DNA of 6,303 bases, from positions 1-6,303 of the forward strand of contig SEHC01000158.1 of NCBI GenBank assembly GCA_004173415.1. Reading direction: 5' to 3'. The translations under genes and the position numbers were made by a program. Below are positions 6,218-6,303 of this stretch, piece by piece. How positions within the stretch are numbered: position 1 is the first letter of the stretch; each line of letters begins with the position of its first letter. The notes under the pieces are model-generated. The model saw only the letters and a list, made by a program, of their open reading frames with translations, did no database searches and was not told where the DNA came from. The DNA is from Lysobacteraceae bacterium (lineage in GTDB: Bacteria > Pseudomonadota > Gammaproteobacteria > Xanthomonadales > Xanthomonadaceae).

Positions 6218-6298
6218 GCGAGGAACGAGAAGCGACGAACGAGTGAGGAGCCGGGGAACTCCCCGCTCCTCACTCGTTCGTCGCTTCTCGTTCCTCGC
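6218..6298. repeat. Long inverted repeat (34-bp perfect arms plus inner GGGG/CCCC stem)
   Basis: Positions 6218-6251 are the exact reverse complement of 6265-6298 (34 of 34 bases). Inside, one unpaired C at 6252 is followed by GGGG (6253-6256) pairing with CCCC (6261-6264) around the loop AACT, so almost all of the 81 bp folds on itself. Within the right arm the heptamer CTCGTTC occurs twice, 14 bp apart (6273 and 6287). There is no T-run on either side, so it is not a classical intrinsic terminator, though it could stop transcription from genes converging or upstream. A REP/MITE-like mobile element, a replication or recombination structure, or a transcript-stabilising hairpin are alternatives. 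It lies 71 bp or more from the parA start and is non-coding. Confidence 0.9.
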
Positions 6299-6303
6299 AC
6301 TCG

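Noticed and set aside
4888..6246. A 452-codon open frame on the plus strand, antisense to sixA and the ParA-family gene.
   Set aside because: It crosses two genes with intact catalytic motifs plus the G-run block and part of the inverted repeat. Its composition is low-complexity and no domain is visible.
6148..6300. An N-terminal extension of the ParA-family protein to a GTG at 6300.
   Set aside because: The added 51 residues translate the inverted repeat and G-runs. The canonical ParA N-terminus begins at the ATG at 6147, which has a good ribosome binding site.

Overview
The window is about two-thirds G+C and every supported gene lies on the minus strand. The gene content (YheT-type hydrolase, PlsC-type acyltransferase, hotdog thioesterase, two-HKD phospholipase D, YceI-like lipoprotein, SixA, orphan ParA) and the protein sequences resemble a chromosomal segment of a gammaproteobacterium of the Xanthomonadaceae/Lysobacteraceae (Xanthomonas, Pseudoxanthomonas, Luteimonas and Lysobacter type). 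That placement is an inference from recalled protein similarity, not from a search.

Read in the direction of transcription (high to low coordinates), the window opens with about 150 bp of non-coding DNA. This holds a near-perfect long inverted repeat (6218-6298) and a four-tract G-run block (6186-6215). Next come a ParA-family ATPase without a ParB partner (6147-5515), sixA (5472-4996), a YceI-like lipoprotein (4987-4421), a phospholipase D/cardiolipin-synthase-like protein (4424-2448), a MenI/YdiI-type thioesterase (2436-2014) and a 58-residue two-helix membrane protein (2017-1841). From sixA onward, gaps are 8 nt, -4 nt (GTGA overlap), 11 nt and -4 nt (GTGA overlap), so sixA to the small membrane protein looks like one translationally coupled operon. 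parA lies 42 nt upstream and may belong to it.

After a 118-bp gap comes a short secreted protein of unknown function (1722-1291). After 100 bp comes a broken PlsC-type acyltransferase gene (1190-586). Its N-terminal membrane anchor and C-terminal acyltransferase half are both recognisable, but they are joined in different frames, and the segment that should carry the catalytic H(X)4D motif is missing. The last gene, 43 nt on, is the N-terminal half of a YheT-type alpha/beta hydrolase (542-1), cut by the window edge.

The shared theme is lipid and envelope chemistry: phospholipid head-group or cardiolipin transfer, acyl-CoA hydrolysis, acyl transfer, a lipid-binding lipoprotein and an esterase. 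SixA and ParA are the regulatory or housekeeping exceptions. I see no CRISPR array, tRNA, rRNA, transposase, phage gene or defence system. The observations most worth a second look are the long inverted repeat beside the G-tract block upstream of parA, and the internal deletion in the acyltransferase gene.
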